A stretch of 64,000 nt of DNA from CBDDKW01 sp965230425 (GCA_965230425.1 CBDDKW010000010.1:1-64000); one strand, 5' to 3'; numbered from the stretch's first letter, positions 16,805-26,828 are shown. Program-made: numbers and translations. The notes: generated from the sequence alone by a model not told the origin.

Positions 16805-17557
16805 TTAATTATGAATGCCATCAAGCCAACCAGCTAATGGCTCTAGCTCATCATAATGGGTCAAATCTACTTTCATCGGTGTAATTGAAACACGTTGGTG
16901 ATTCACTGCATAAAAGTCAGAACCAGGCCCAGCATCTTGCTCTGACCCTGGTGGCCCCACCCAATAAATTGTACTACCACGCGGATCAATTTCTTTCACC
17001 GTAGGCTCAGCACAATGGCGCGTCCCAAGACGAGTCACATCCCACCCCTGGATCTGCGAAAAAGGCACATCCGGTACATTTACATTTAAGATAGTCTGCG
17101 CTGGTAAGGATTGTTTGCTGACGCGTTGGACTAATTTTCGTGCGATAACGGCTGCAGTTTCATAGTGTTTTAACGCGTTGCCAACCAAGGACATTGCGAT
17201 AGCTGGCAGGCCAAGAAAGCGGCCTTCCGTCGCAGCCGCTACGGTACCTGAATACAGCACATCATCACCTAAATTAGCACCGGCGTTGATACCCGCAATG
17301 ACCATATCAGGTTGAGTATCTAATAAGCCTGTTAGAGCAATATGTACACAGTCTGTTGGTGTACCTTCGACGCTGATGAAACCATTTTCTAATTTCTTAA
17401 CCCGTAATGGGTTGGTTAACGTGAGTGAATTACTTGCACCGCTACGATTGCGATCGGGTGCTACCACATCGATATCAGCAATCTCAGCCAAAGCCTCAGC
17501 TAAAATAGCCAAGCCTGGCGCATAAACTCCATCATCATTACTAACTAAAATTTTCAT
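16805..17557 (-). CDS. surE: 5'-nucleotidase SurE
   Basis: 250 residues, normal length. The family start MKILVSNDDGVYAPGL carries the metal-binding Asp pair, followed by VAPDRNRSGASNSLT, SVEGTPTDCVHIAL and GINAGANLGDDVLYSGTVAAA. It dephosphorylates nucleoside 5'- and 3'-monophosphates and helps survival in stationary phase. No pcm gene separates it from nlpD, unlike E. coli. Confidence 0.96.
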   Translation of the reverse strand: MKILVSNDDGVYAPGLAILAEALAEIADIDVVAPDRNRSGASNSLTLTNPLRVKKLENGFISVEGTPTDCVHIALTGLLDTQPDMVIAGINAGANLGDDVLYSGTVAAATEGRFLGLPAIAMSLVGNALKHYETAAVIARKLVQRVSKQSLPAQTILNVNVPDVPFSQIQGWDVTRLGTRHCAEPTVKEIDPRGSTIYWVGPPGSEQDAGPGSDFYAVNHQRVSITPMKVDLTHYDELEPLAGWLDGIHN

Positions 17558-17814
17558 GAACGCTGCCGCATAAAGTTAATGAGTGATTGCCGATGTAAAA
17601 GCGAATAGGATCAACTATACAAGAATTTTCAGATAACTCAATGAGTTATCTATCAAAAACCGAATATATGCCAGGTTAATTGCAGTTACAGATTACATGC
17701 CTGTAAGAATTAACACCGAACTAGATCCCACGACCAAGCCGAAGAATGGAAAAATATCCTATTATTCAAGGAGTTAGAATATATAATACGGTTGTTGTAG
17801 GGTAGATTTGTTCA

Positions 17815-18084
17815 TCAATTTACAAATTGATAATACTGCTCTTCTTTTTTGACCATACCCAAGTCATGACGCGCTCGCTCTTCCAGTGCCTGGCGTCCAT
17901 GTTTTAAATCACGCACCTCTGCAGCAAGTGCTGTATTTCTATCTTCTAGGCGCTGGTTCTTTTCTTGCTCAGTCAGTATTTGCTGGTGCAATTTTTTAAC
18001 AGAGCTTACCCCGCCAGCGGCAAACCACAGCTTGTATTGTAAGACTAAGAATAATACAGCTAATAAAATAAAAATTGCTTTCAT
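17815..18084 (-). CDS. ftsB: Cell division protein FtsB
   Basis: 89 residues, typical FtsB: one N-terminal membrane helix (residues 2-23), then a coiled coil (LHQQILTEQEKNQRLEDRN) and the conserved RHDLGMVKKEEQYYQ end. With FtsL and FtsQ it forms the divisome trimer that activates septal peptidoglycan synthesis. The start ATG overlaps the eno stop by 4 bases, so translation is coupled. Of the 257 bases before surE only a palindrome (AGATAACTCA…TGAGTTATCT near 17632) stands out; ispD/ispF, often found here, are absent. Confidence 0.93.
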   Translation of the reverse strand: MKAIFILLAVLFLVLQYKLWFAAGGVSSVKKLHQQILTEQEKNQRLEDRNTALAAEVRDLKHGRQALEERARHDLGMVKKEEQYYQFVN

Positions 18085-19361
18085 AGACTACCTTTACGAA
18101 AATCCTTGCCAGGATAAACCGCTTGGCTACCTAGCGCCTGCTCTATACGTAATAACTGATTATACTTCGCTGTGCGATCGGAACGACACAACGAACCGGT
18201 TTTAATTTGCCCCGTACTGGTGGCAACCGCTAAATCAGCAATGGTTGTATCCTCTGTTTCACCAGACCGGTGGGACATCACAGCAGTATAACCCGCTTGA
18301 TGTGCCATCTTAATCGCCGCTAAAGTTTCTGACAAAGTCCCGATTTGATTCACTTTAATTAAAATCGAATTAGCCACACCTTGGTCGATACCGCGCTGTA
18401 AGATTTCCGTATTAGTCACGAATAAATCATCACCCACGAGTTGGACATGTGCACCTACAGCTTCAGTCAGCATCGCCCAACCGCGCCAGTCATCTTCAGC
18501 CATACCGTCTTCAATGCTCACAATCGGATACTCGGCCACTAAACCTTGTAAGAAAGCCACCATCGCTTCAGCATCTAAGATTTTATTTTCTGAGCTTAAA
18601 TTATATTGGCCATCACGGTAAAATTCACTGCTCGCACAATCTAAGGCAATTAAAATATCATCCCCTACTTTAAAGCCGGCCGCATTAACCGCCTCAAGAA
18701 TAATATCAATCGCCGCCTTATTAGAGGCTAAATCTGGTGCAAAACCACCCTCATCACCGACCGCAGTATTTAAGCCTTGCTTTAGTAATAATTTCTTTAG
18801 ATGATGAAAAACTTCCACGCCATAACGTAAAGCTTCACTAAAGCTAGCTGCACCCACTGGCATGATCATAAATTCTTGGATATCTACATTATTATCCGCA
18901 TGAGCACCACCATTAATAATATTCATCATTGGCACTGGCATAATATACTGTTGACCCTGATGTAAATATTCATACAAGGGTTGTTGCTGCGCCATTGCTG
19001 CCGCCTTAGCAGCAGCCAGCGACACTGCGAGGATCCCATTAGCCCCCAGCTTTTCTTTATTAGCAGTTCCATCCAACTCCAGTAATCGGTTATCTAAGGC
19101 CTGCTGGTCTGCCACGGATTGTCCCTCTAAGGCTTTTGCTATGGTGGTATTCACATTATTACAAGCGGTCAATACGCCTTTGCCTAAATAACGTTGTGGA
19201 TCTTGATCACGTAACTCTAAGGCTTCGCGAGAACCTGTAGATGCCCCCGACGGTGCCACGGCACGCCCCATGATACCAGAGTCTAATATGACATCGGCTT
19301 CCACCGTTGGATTACCACGTGAATCTAAAATTTCTCGCGCAATGATTTGTTTAATTTGCAT
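18081..19361 (-). CDS. eno: Enolase
   Basis: 426 residues, normal length. It converts 2-phosphoglycerate to phosphoenolpyruvate and may belong to the RNA degradosome. Marks: AREILDSRGNPTVE at the N-terminus, GAHADNNVDIQEFMI, the metal ligands in ALDCASSEFY, SIEDGMAEDDW and LVGDDLFVTN, and the signature SHRSGETEDTTIADLAV. Its start overlaps the kdsA stop by one base (TAATG) and its stop overlaps ftsB by 4 bases. Confidence 0.98.
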   Translation of the reverse strand: MQIKQIIAREILDSRGNPTVEADVILDSGIMGRAVAPSGASTGSREALELRDQDPQRYLGKGVLTACNNVNTTIAKALEGQSVADQQALDNRLLELDGTANKEKLGANGILAVSLAAAKAAAMAQQQPLYEYLHQGQQYIMPVPMMNIINGGAHADNNVDIQEFMIMPVGAASFSEALRYGVEVFHHLKKLLLKQGLNTAVGDEGGFAPDLASNKAAIDIILEAVNAAGFKVGDDILIALDCASSEFYRDGQYNLSSENKILDAEAMVAFLQGLVAEYPIVSIEDGMAEDDWRGWAMLTEAVGAHVQLVGDDLFVTNTEILQRGIDQGVANSILIKVNQIGTLSETLAAIKMAHQAGYTAVMSHRSGETEDTTIADLAVATSTGQIKTGSLCRSDRTAKYNQLLRIEQALGSQAVYPGKDFRKGSL

Positions 19362-20176
19362 TAGTGATCCTTCTTAATCAGCATATCGATTTCTTTTAAC
19401 TTAGTTAACAAACTTTCCATTTGATCCAATGGCCAAGCATTGGGGCCATCACTGAGCGCCTTATCTGGATCAGGATGGGTTTCCATAAATAATCCGGCAA
19501 TACCCACCGCCATAGCTGCACGTGCCAATGCCGGTACAAATTCACGCTGCCCCCCAGAAGAGGTACCTTGGCCACCAGGTAATTGCACTGAATGCGTAGC
19601 ATCAAATACCACAGGACAACCAGTTTCCCGCATCACTTGTAAAGAACGCATATCAGAAACTAAATTGTTATAACCAAAGGATGCACCACGCTCACAAACC
19701 ATGATTTGCTGATTACCGGTAGCTTTGACTTTATTCACCACATGCTGCATGTCCCAGGGAGAAAGAAATTGACCTTTTTTGATATTAATAGGTAAACCTT
19801 GGCTCGCAGCTTTTTGCATAAAATTAGTTTGCCGACATAAAAATGCAGGCGTTTGTAATACATCCACAACGGCTGCCACCTCATTAAAAGGTGTATCCTC
19901 ATGCACGTCAGTAACTACCGGCACATGAAAGGTTTCTTTGACCATTTGTAAAATGCGTAAGCCCTCTTCCACACCCAAGCCACGGAAGCTTTCGTGAGAA
20001 GATCGATTCGCTTTATCAAAGGATGACTTATAAATAAACGGGATGTTTAAGCGCTTAGTTAATTCCACTAAATAGCCAGCAGTATCGATGGCTAATTGTT
20101 CACTCTCGATAACACAGGGACCTGCCATTAAAAAGAATGGCTGTTGCTCACCCACTTCAAAATTACATAATTGCAT
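19361..20176 (-). CDS. kdsA: KDO-8-phosphate synthase
   Basis: 271 residues from ATG 20176. It condenses phosphoenolpyruvate and arabinose 5-phosphate for the KDO of lipopolysaccharide. Motifs: LMAGPCVIES, YKSSFDKANRSS, VVTDVHEDTP, FLCRQTNFM, KGQFLSPWDM and FDATHSVQLPGG. I chose ATG 20176 because homologues begin there and an earlier in-frame start would overlap pyrG. It follows pyrG by 16 bases and is coupled to eno. It resembles DAHP synthase in fold but lacks that enzyme's motifs. Confidence 0.96.
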   Translation of the reverse strand: MQLCNFEVGEQQPFFLMAGPCVIESEQLAIDTAGYLVELTKRLNIPFIYKSSFDKANRSSHESFRGLGVEEGLRILQMVKETFHVPVVTDVHEDTPFNEVAAVVDVLQTPAFLCRQTNFMQKAASQGLPINIKKGQFLSPWDMQHVVNKVKATGNQQIMVCERGASFGYNNLVSDMRSLQVMRETGCPVVFDATHSVQLPGGQGTSSGGQREFVPALARAAMAVGIAGLFMETHPDPDKALSDGPNAWPLDQMESLLTKLKEIDMLIKKDH

Positions 20177-20192
20177 GCACGCTATCTCACTA

Positions 20193-21824
20193 TTACTTTG
20201 TTTTCTTTTGGAATGCTTTCGCAGCATTCACAAAACCTATAAATAAAGGATGTCCATCACGAGGATTAGAGGTAAATTCAGGATGATACTGACATGCCAC
20301 AAACCACGGATGGTCAGATAATTCAATCATTTCTACGAGGGAACCATCGGCTGAGTAACCCGATACTTTTAATCCTGCCTGTTGTAATTGCTCAACAAAA
20401 TTATTATTCACTTCATAGCGATGGCGGTGACGCTCTAAAATCTGCTCTTGTTGATACAGTTGACGAGCAAGACTATCTTCGGCTAAGTGACAAGCATAAC
20501 CACCTAAGCGCATAGTCCCACCTAAGTCAGAACTATGGCTACGAGTTTCAACACTGCCATCCTTAGTACGCCATTCCGTAATTAAACCAACAACGGGATA
20601 AGGCGTTTCGCTATCAAATTCGGTACTATTTGCATTCTCTAGTTTTGCCACATGGCGCGCAAATTCAATAATCGCTACCTGCATACCTAAACAAATGCCC
20701 AAGTAAGGTAATTTGTTTTCTCGGGCATATTGGACTGCCATGATTTTACCGGCAACACCGCGATGGCCAAAACCACCAGGCACTAAAATCGCATCAATGT
20801 TTTCCAGCAGCTGAGTTCCCTGTGCTTCGATATCTTCGGCATCGATATACTCAATATTCACTTTTGTGCGCGTATGGATCCCTGCGTGTAATAAAGCTTG
20901 ATTTAAGGATTTATAAGCATCGGCTAAATCAACATATTTACCCACCATGGCGATGGTAATTTCAGACTGGGGATTTAAATGCGCATCAATCACTGCATCC
21001 CATTCGCTTAAATCCGCAGGACCTGTAGTTAATTTAAATTTATCAATGACGATTTGATCGACCGTTTGATCATGTAAACTTTTTGTGACTTGGTAAATGC
21101 TTTTTACATCCGGTAAAGAAACAACAGCACGTTCTTCCACATTGGTAAACAAAGCAATCTTGCCACGCTCATCTTTGGGCAATGGCGCAGTAGAACGGCA
21201 AATGAGAATATCCGGTTGAATACCAATGGAACGTAACTCTTTTACTGAGTGTTGCGTGGGTTTGGTTTTAATTTCACCCGCAGTAGACAAATACGGCACC
21301 AAGGTTAAGTGAATAAATAAGGCTTTCTCTGGACCTAACTCACCGCGCATTTGCCTAATGGCTTCTAAGAATGGCAATGACTCAATATCACCTACCGTAC
21401 CACCAATTTCCACTAAGACTACGTCAGCCCCATCACGGCCTGATTTGATAGAACGTTTAATTTCATCGGTAATATGTGGGATCACTTGCACTGTAGCACC
21501 GAGATAATCACCCCGACGTTCCTTACGGATGACATTTTCATAGATACGACCCGTGGTGAAGTTATTGTTTTGTGTCATTTTTGTACGCACAAAACGCTCA
21601 TAGTGGCCCAAATCTAAATCGGTCTCAGCACCATCTTCAGTGACAAATACTTCACCATGCTGAAAGGGGCTCATAGTACCAGGATCCACGTTGATATAAG
21701 GATCGAGCTTAATCATGGTCACTTTTAAACCACGTGCTTCAAGAATGGCACCTAAGGAGGCTGAGGCAATTCCCTTACCGAGGGAAGACACAACGCCGCC
21801 TGTTATAAAAATATATCGACTCAT
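20193..21824 (-). CDS. pyrG: CTP synthase
   Basis: 543 residues (E. coli 545). It aminates UTP to CTP using glutamine. The synthetase half starts with FITGGVVSSLGKGIASASLG and includes KLDPYINVDPGTMSPFQHGE and EIGGTVGDIES. The glutaminase half has the nucleophile motif GICLGMQ (about residue 379) and the His/Glu motif CQYHPEFTSNP. First gene of the pyrG-kdsA-eno-ftsB operon. Confidence 0.98.
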   Translation of the reverse strand: MSRYIFITGGVVSSLGKGIASASLGAILEARGLKVTMIKLDPYINVDPGTMSPFQHGEVFVTEDGAETDLDLGHYERFVRTKMTQNNNFTTGRIYENVIRKERRGDYLGATVQVIPHITDEIKRSIKSGRDGADVVLVEIGGTVGDIESLPFLEAIRQMRGELGPEKALFIHLTLVPYLSTAGEIKTKPTQHSVKELRSIGIQPDILICRSTAPLPKDERGKIALFTNVEERAVVSLPDVKSIYQVTKSLHDQTVDQIVIDKFKLTTGPADLSEWDAVIDAHLNPQSEITIAMVGKYVDLADAYKSLNQALLHAGIHTRTKVNIEYIDAEDIEAQGTQLLENIDAILVPGGFGHRGVAGKIMAVQYARENKLPYLGICLGMQVAIIEFARHVAKLENANSTEFDSETPYPVVGLITEWRTKDGSVETRSHSSDLGGTMRLGGYACHLAEDSLARQLYQQEQILERHRHRYEVNNNFVEQLQQAGLKVSGYSADGSLVEMIELSDHPWFVACQYHPEFTSNPRDGHPLFIGFVNAAKAFQKKTK

Positions 21825-21919
21825 GGATACTCCATTTGATTTTATTATCGCTGCTGGAAGGTCACTTACAGACGGGTGATTATTCTACCACAACCCTGGG
21901 GCATTACAATCAAGAAATC

Positions 21920-21947
21920 TTGACATAAAATCATATATAGATAAAAA
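21920..21947 (+). promoter_or_regulatory. Possible promoter of the AbrB-like gene
   Basis: TTGACA at 21920-21925 matches the -35 consensus exactly. Sixteen bases later TAAAAA (21942-21947) is a four-of-six -10 match in a very AT-rich stretch. It lies about 40 bases before the ATG. Confidence 0.35.
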
Positions 21948-21983
21948 TAATATTTTTTACTATTAAATCATGAAGGACGCCTC

Positions 21984-22184
21984 ATGTACACTTCTTACAT
22001 GGATAACAAGCTCCAAGTAACTATCCCACAGGCCGTTAGACAATGCTTGGCACTTCATCCTGGAAGCCAGATAAAATTTACAATCATTGACCAGCAAGTC
22101 ACTCTCACTAAATTGCATGAAGAAGAAATATTGTTAAGTGAATGGCATTCAAAAGCAGACGATGAGGCATTTAAGCATTTATAG
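21984..22184 (+). CDS. Orphan AbrB/SpoVT-type DNA-binding protein
   Basis: 66 residues. The swapped-hairpin AbrB domain fills residues ~5-45 (DNKLQVTIPQAVRQCLALHPGS…VTLTKL), and a short acidic tail follows. In toxin-antitoxin pairs this fold is the antitoxin of MazF- or VapC-type toxins, but no toxin gene adjoins it. AAGGACG precedes the ATG. Its 3' end overlaps the convergent glycosyltransferase gene by 14 bases. It may be a leftover antitoxin or a stand-alone regulator. Confidence 0.7.
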   Translation: MYTSYMDNKLQVTIPQAVRQCLALHPGSQIKFTIIDQQVTLTKLHEEEILLSEWHSKADDEAFKHL

Positions 22185-23850
22185 AATGATACCGCTTAAT
22201 AGTCTGCTCATAAACATTCTCTAACTCTTTTACTACCCTGTTCGTCGCAAACAATGGCATGTGCTTTTTATTCTCAGCTAATTGCTCGCGCAATTGCTGC
22301 AGACGTTGAGGCTGCCGGCCTAATTCCACCGCTAAACCTTCATAAGCTGCATAACTATCCACAATCAATTCAGGCAAACCGACATTCTGTAACAAACTCA
22401 TACTCACCCGACTATGAAACGTCTCACCTGGATATGCGAGTACCGGCACACCTGCCCATAAAGCATCCACTGCCGTGGTATGACCATTAAATTCATGTGT
22501 ATCTAAAAATAAATCTGCATGAGACACTCTAGCCAAATGCTCAGATTTTTCACCTACACTATAGTTGGGAATAATCAAGCGCTCTTGCTCAATACCACAC
22601 TTATCCAGCAGCTCAGCACGTAAATTATCTGCAATTTCCTGGCGACGTAAACCTAGCCATAACACACTATTAGGCACTTGTTCTAATATACGCATCCACA
22701 CCTGAAATACTTCACGAGTAATCTTACAAGCATGATTAAAACAGCAATAAACCACAGCATCTTCAGGCAAGCCACAATCAGCACGAGATGGCCTGGGCCG
22801 TGTAATAGGTGCCGCATTATCCGTCACCATATAGCAATGAGGTAAAGTAATAATTTCTTCACTATAATCTTGGCGTTGATGTTCAGGTATCACATAGGGA
22901 TCTGCAATAATATAATCATAACAATCAGCCCCTGAAGTACTTGGATACCCTAAATAGTTTATTTGTACTGGTGCAGGTCGCATGAACATAATATTAGTGT
23001 TAACGGCATGGGTATAAGCATCTAAGTCGATGAGTATATCAGTCCCCTCTTGCTTAATACGTTCCGCAGCCGCATAAGCACTTAATTCTCTTAGATCGAT
23101 CACATGCTCAACTTGTGCATAAATACTCTGTTGATAAACACTGTGCTCAGGCTTTGTTAAACTAAAGCAAAATACTTCAAATTTATTTTTATCATGATAT
23201 TCAAATAAACTTCTCGTTAAATGACCAATGGGATGACTGCGAAAATTAGCCGATAAATAGCCAATTCGAATACGCTCACCCGCTTGAACGCTTTCCTTCT
23301 GTTGCAACTCAGCACGCTGCGCTAATAATTGTGCTGACATATCATCAGCATATGCCTTAGCCTGTTGATATAACTGTACTGAAGTAAATGGTAGAAATAA
23401 TTTCCAGAATTGAAACCAACGATCTTTTTTATTCACAACGCTTGCATTAGCAATAATGCTATCACGCAGGCGATCACAGATATCCCATTCACAGATAATA
23501 GAGGCTGCGTAATATAATTCACGTTGTAGAATTGGATCATGAGGATTAAGCTCTAAAGCTCGTTGATAATATTGCACAGAATCGAGAAACTGTTCTGTTG
23601 CTTGATAACAAGCGGCCAGATTACGCAGCGCATGTTCATGTACCGGATTGAGTTTAAGTAACTGCGAATAAGCAGCAGTGGCTTCGACATAGGCATTATC
23701 ATACTGATACGCAAGCCCCAGATAATACAAAGCTTGTTGATTATTAGGTTCCACCTCAAGCATCTGGGTTAAGTAGCTAATAGCACTTTCACAGTCACTC
23801 TCTTGTAAAGCCATACTCGCCATATAAAATAACGCTTTTAATTTACCCAT
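22171..23850 (-). CDS. TPR O-GlcNAc transferase-like protein (GT41), second of a pair
   Basis: 559 residues from ATG 23850. An earlier GTG at 23916 would lie inside the previous gene. About four TPR repeats (residues ~10-130, e.g. ALYYLGLAYQYDNAYVEA) precede a family 41 glycosyltransferase domain (~170-555) with RIGYLSANFRSHPIGHL, INYLGYPSTSG, VYCCFNHACKITREVFQVW (Lys like the nucleotide-binding Lys of human OGT), LFLDTHEFNGHTTAVDALW and GVPVLAYPGETFHSRVS. Such SPINDLY-type enzymes add a sugar (O-GlcNAc or O-fucose) to Ser/Thr; the target is unknown. Tandem paralogue of the gene at 23879, 28 bases upstream. Confidence 0.85.
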   Translation of the reverse strand: MGKLKALFYMASMALQESDCESAISYLTQMLEVEPNNQQALYYLGLAYQYDNAYVEATAAYSQLLKLNPVHEHALRNLAACYQATEQFLDSVQYYQRALELNPHDPILQRELYYAASIICEWDICDRLRDSIIANASVVNKKDRWFQFWKLFLPFTSVQLYQQAKAYADDMSAQLLAQRAELQQKESVQAGERIRIGYLSANFRSHPIGHLTRSLFEYHDKNKFEVFCFSLTKPEHSVYQQSIYAQVEHVIDLRELSAYAAAERIKQEGTDILIDLDAYTHAVNTNIMFMRPAPVQINYLGYPSTSGADCYDYIIADPYVIPEHQRQDYSEEIITLPHCYMVTDNAAPITRPRPSRADCGLPEDAVVYCCFNHACKITREVFQVWMRILEQVPNSVLWLGLRRQEIADNLRAELLDKCGIEQERLIIPNYSVGEKSEHLARVSHADLFLDTHEFNGHTTAVDALWAGVPVLAYPGETFHSRVSMSLLQNVGLPELIVDSYAAYEGLAVELGRQPQRLQQLREQLAENKKHMPLFATNRVVKELENVYEQTIKRYHSINA

Positions 23851-23878
23851 AGCATCTCGTATTTGCCATGACACTGAC

Positions 23879-25876
23879 TTACTTTTGTAAGTTGCGATAC
23901 ATTTTTTCGTAAGCACGCTCTAAATCTTTAGTCATACTCACAGTATCAAATAAGGGTGTCTTAGATAAATTTTTCTGTAAGGTTTTACGCACGCGCTTTA
24001 ACCTTTTTGGATGGCGACCAAATTTAATGGCCAGCTTTTCATACTCAGCGAAACTATGAGTCACTAATTTTGATAAGCCCACATTATTTAATAAGCTCAT
24101 GCTTACTCGACTTTGGAAGGTTTCACCTGGATACGCCAGTACTGGCACACCACACCATAGCGCATCGACTGCGGTAGTATGGGCATTATAGTAATGACAG
24201 TCTAAGAATAAATCAGCATTACGGATACGCGCTAAATGCTCTGTTTTATCTTCGATAGGTTTTGCGATGATCACGCGATCTTGGGAAACCTTAGATTTCG
24301 CCACTTCCTTACGCATATTTTCTTCGACAATGAGACTGCGGATCCCGAGCCACAACACACTATTGGGTACATTTTCTAAAATGCGCAGCCAGGAATTAAA
24401 CATTTCGCGGGTGTGTTTATAGCCATTATTGAAACAGCAATACACAATGGCATCCTCGGGTAAACCACATTCAGCACGACTTGGTGTTACCTTTGCCACA
24501 GGCTGTTCATTGTCAGTAATCATATAGGTATTTGGTAAGGCAATGGGTGTTTCTGAATAATATTGATAATGTTCCTTAGGCACAATATCATCATCCACAA
24601 TAATATAATCATAGCAATCTGTACCTAAGGTACCTGGATAACCTAAATAATTTACTTGAATCGGTGCCGGTCGCATAAACATCACGTGTGAACGTGAGTT
24701 ACGTGTATAACCTTGTAAATCGATTAAAATATCAATACCCTCTTCTTTCACTCGCTTGGCTGTATCGATGAAGCTTAGATCTTTGACATTGATAACGTGC
24801 TCAGCATCATTATAAATACTTTGCTGATAAAAGCTATTGTCTTCATTACTGTAAGTAAAACAGAAAATTTCAAATTTACTCTTATCATGACAAGTAAATA
24901 ATTTTCTAATCAAGTGACCTACGGGATGATTATTAAAATCACCGGATAAATAACCGACGCGGATGCGATTTGAGGATGGCTTGCTTTGCACATTTTTTAC
25001 CGCTTCAATACCCACGGCCATCTGTCCTGCTAAATGGTTAGCATAACATTCTGCATGCATTTTTAACTGTGCAGGTGTACAAGGGAAAACAAATTTCTCA
25101 AATTGAAAGCGACCTTCTTCTTCATGGATTTCATCCAGTTCTTTTAACAAGCGAGGCTTTAACTCATCGCAAACATCCCACAGACACATATCTGCTGCAG
25201 TAAAATATAAATCACGACGTAAAGTTAAATTATCAGGTTGTTTTTCTAAGGCTTTTTGGTAGCACTGCACCGCAGCAACAAACTCACGCTTTTCTTGATA
25301 GGATCCAGCAATATTACGCATTGCATGTTCATGATCAGGATTAATTTCTAACAGTTTATTATAAACTTGGATGGCTTTATCAAACTCCTTATTATATTGC
25401 AGTGATAAAGCTAAATAATACAAGGCTTCTTCATTCTCAGGCTCTACGGCTAATAGCTGCGAGAGATATTTAGCACAAGTATGATAATTACCTTGCTGCA
25501 ATTCATCAGCAGCTAAAGGGAATAATGCTTTGACATTTTTGGGATCTAAGCTTAAAGCTTGTTGAAAGTGCTCTTCTGCCTTATCAAGTTGTAATTGGCT
25601 ACGGTACATTGCGGCAATATTAGAGTGGTAAAAGCTATTATCAGGGCGCTGTTTGATGGATGCTTCCATCATTTCTAAGCCTTTTTCAATTTCACCCTGA
25701 TGACAATAATTCAAACCCAAATAATGCAAGGTATCCACACTCTCAGGTACCTGAGCATAAAGCTGAGTAAGTACTTGGCCCGCAGTATCGTAATCCATAT
25801 TCTTTTGAAACTCTAAAGCATGGTTAAGTGCTTGTTGTATCGTCATTTCTTGCTTGATATCTTCGGCTGCCATCAT
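23879..25876 (-). CDS. TPR O-GlcNAc transferase-like protein (GT41), first of a pair
   Basis: 665 residues from ATG 25876, chosen because GGGGTGG lies 5 bases before it; a GTG three codons earlier is less likely. Six or more TPR units (~12-260) precede the GT41 domain (~295-660): RVGYLSGDFNNHPVGHL, VNYLGYPGTLG, VYCCFNNGYKHTREMFNSW, LFLDCHYYNAHTTAVDALW, GVPVLAYPGETFQSRVS. Compared with its neighbour it has extra TPRs and a similar catalytic half, so it looks like a tandem duplication that has diverged. Probably cytoplasmic or secreted into host cells; no signal peptide is visible. Host-protein modification is inference. Confidence 0.85.
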   Translation of the reverse strand: MMAAEDIKQEMTIQQALNHALEFQKNMDYDTAGQVLTQLYAQVPESVDTLHYLGLNYCHQGEIEKGLEMMEASIKQRPDNSFYHSNIAAMYRSQLQLDKAEEHFQQALSLDPKNVKALFPLAADELQQGNYHTCAKYLSQLLAVEPENEEALYYLALSLQYNKEFDKAIQVYNKLLEINPDHEHAMRNIAGSYQEKREFVAAVQCYQKALEKQPDNLTLRRDLYFTAADMCLWDVCDELKPRLLKELDEIHEEEGRFQFEKFVFPCTPAQLKMHAECYANHLAGQMAVGIEAVKNVQSKPSSNRIRVGYLSGDFNNHPVGHLIRKLFTCHDKSKFEIFCFTYSNEDNSFYQQSIYNDAEHVINVKDLSFIDTAKRVKEEGIDILIDLQGYTRNSRSHVMFMRPAPIQVNYLGYPGTLGTDCYDYIIVDDDIVPKEHYQYYSETPIALPNTYMITDNEQPVAKVTPSRAECGLPEDAIVYCCFNNGYKHTREMFNSWLRILENVPNSVLWLGIRSLIVEENMRKEVAKSKVSQDRVIIAKPIEDKTEHLARIRNADLFLDCHYYNAHTTAVDALWCGVPVLAYPGETFQSRVSMSLLNNVGLSKLVTHSFAEYEKLAIKFGRHPKRLKRVRKTLQKNLSKTPLFDTVSMTKDLERAYEKMYRNLQK

Positions 25877-26111
25877 TGTATCCACCCCAAATAGCTGTAT
25901 GTGAAATTAACCCCTAACCATTTAGCATAGTTGAAAATTAGGAGTTTTGAAGATTTTTTAGCCAGTTATTTTGCCTGACCTATCTGACCGGTCGATAAGC
26001 GCAACAAATATTTCTAGTTAAATCTTAATGCTTTCTTAACTATTTTCGATTATATTTATACCTGAGAGCAATAATAAAAAACGTAGATATTACAATAAAT
26101 AAGGTCGAACT

Positions 26112-26828
26112 ATGCCAGATCATAACATCTCTATACAATTAGAAACTGCTGGCCTGCACAACCCAAGACTTCTAACGATAATAAAAATTTTACAAAGCCA
26201 GCAACAACAAGTTGTTGCTTGTAATAATTTATTCGATGCTGAAACAATTGCCACCAAGGATGGAGCAGTAACAGTAAATGAACTGGCAACCATGGATAGC
26301 CATGCGGCATTTGCATGCATCATCTCATTATTAGAAAGCTTACAAAATAAACAAATCAGCCCTGCTTATGCTGAATTTTCATTGCGCATGCTCTTTGCTA
26401 TTCGTCAACATATTATTGGCTGCAATGAATTAGCCTATTTAATCAATCCGCAACTAATATTAAATCAGGCATTCATAGCGATCGCTGTGGCCATAGAGAT
26501 AGGTAATTTAATGGTTCGTATTGCAGTCAAGGGTAAACTCAAGTATTTATTCTATGACTTCTGTACAGCTCGCTCTTTAGTATACAGACAAACTAATCCC
26601 AAGGTTAGCTTGCAACAGCGACAACTGGCTGAGAAGGTTTACTCTCAACTTGTAAGGGACTTTAGCTGGGATGCGGTAAAAGATATAGTACTAGCAGACA
26701 CTGCTAAGCCAATAGCTGCAACAACATCAGCACCTGGAGTAACCCCAACCGCGGAACCTACTTCTGCACCAACGCCAACAACATCCACCCCCACTTTGGC
26801 TGGTATCAGAAGGCCTGGTTGTCATTAG
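26112..26828 (+). CDS. Unknown helical protein with Pro/Thr-rich tail
   Basis: 238 residues, no recognised family. Residues 1-~195 look entirely helical, with one moderately hydrophobic helix (~117-138, NQAFIAIAVAIEIGNLMVRI). The last ~40 residues are Pro, Thr, Ser and Ala rich (TSAPTPTTSTPTL) and end in GIRRPGCH. AAGGT lies upstream of the ATG. It is the first of three plus-strand genes followed by the DUF924 fusion and the ABC protein. The low-complexity tail resembles that of secreted proteins in intracellular bacteria, but no function can be assigned. Confidence 0.55.
   Translation: MPDHNISIQLETAGLHNPRLLTIIKILQSQQQQVVACNNLFDAETIATKDGAVTVNELATMDSHAAFACIISLLESLQNKQISPAYAEFSLRMLFAIRQHIIGCNELAYLINPQLILNQAFIAIAVAIEIGNLMVRIAVKGKLKYLFYDFCTARSLVYRQTNPKVSLQQRQLAEKVYSQLVRDFSWDAVKDIVLADTAKPIAATTSAPGVTPTAEPTSAPTPTTSTPTLAGIRRPGCH

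Noticed and set aside
17558..17814. Small RNA or tRNA gene between surE and ftsB
   Set aside because: Apart from one short palindrome there is no tRNA T-loop motif or known RNA fold; I see no support for a gene.
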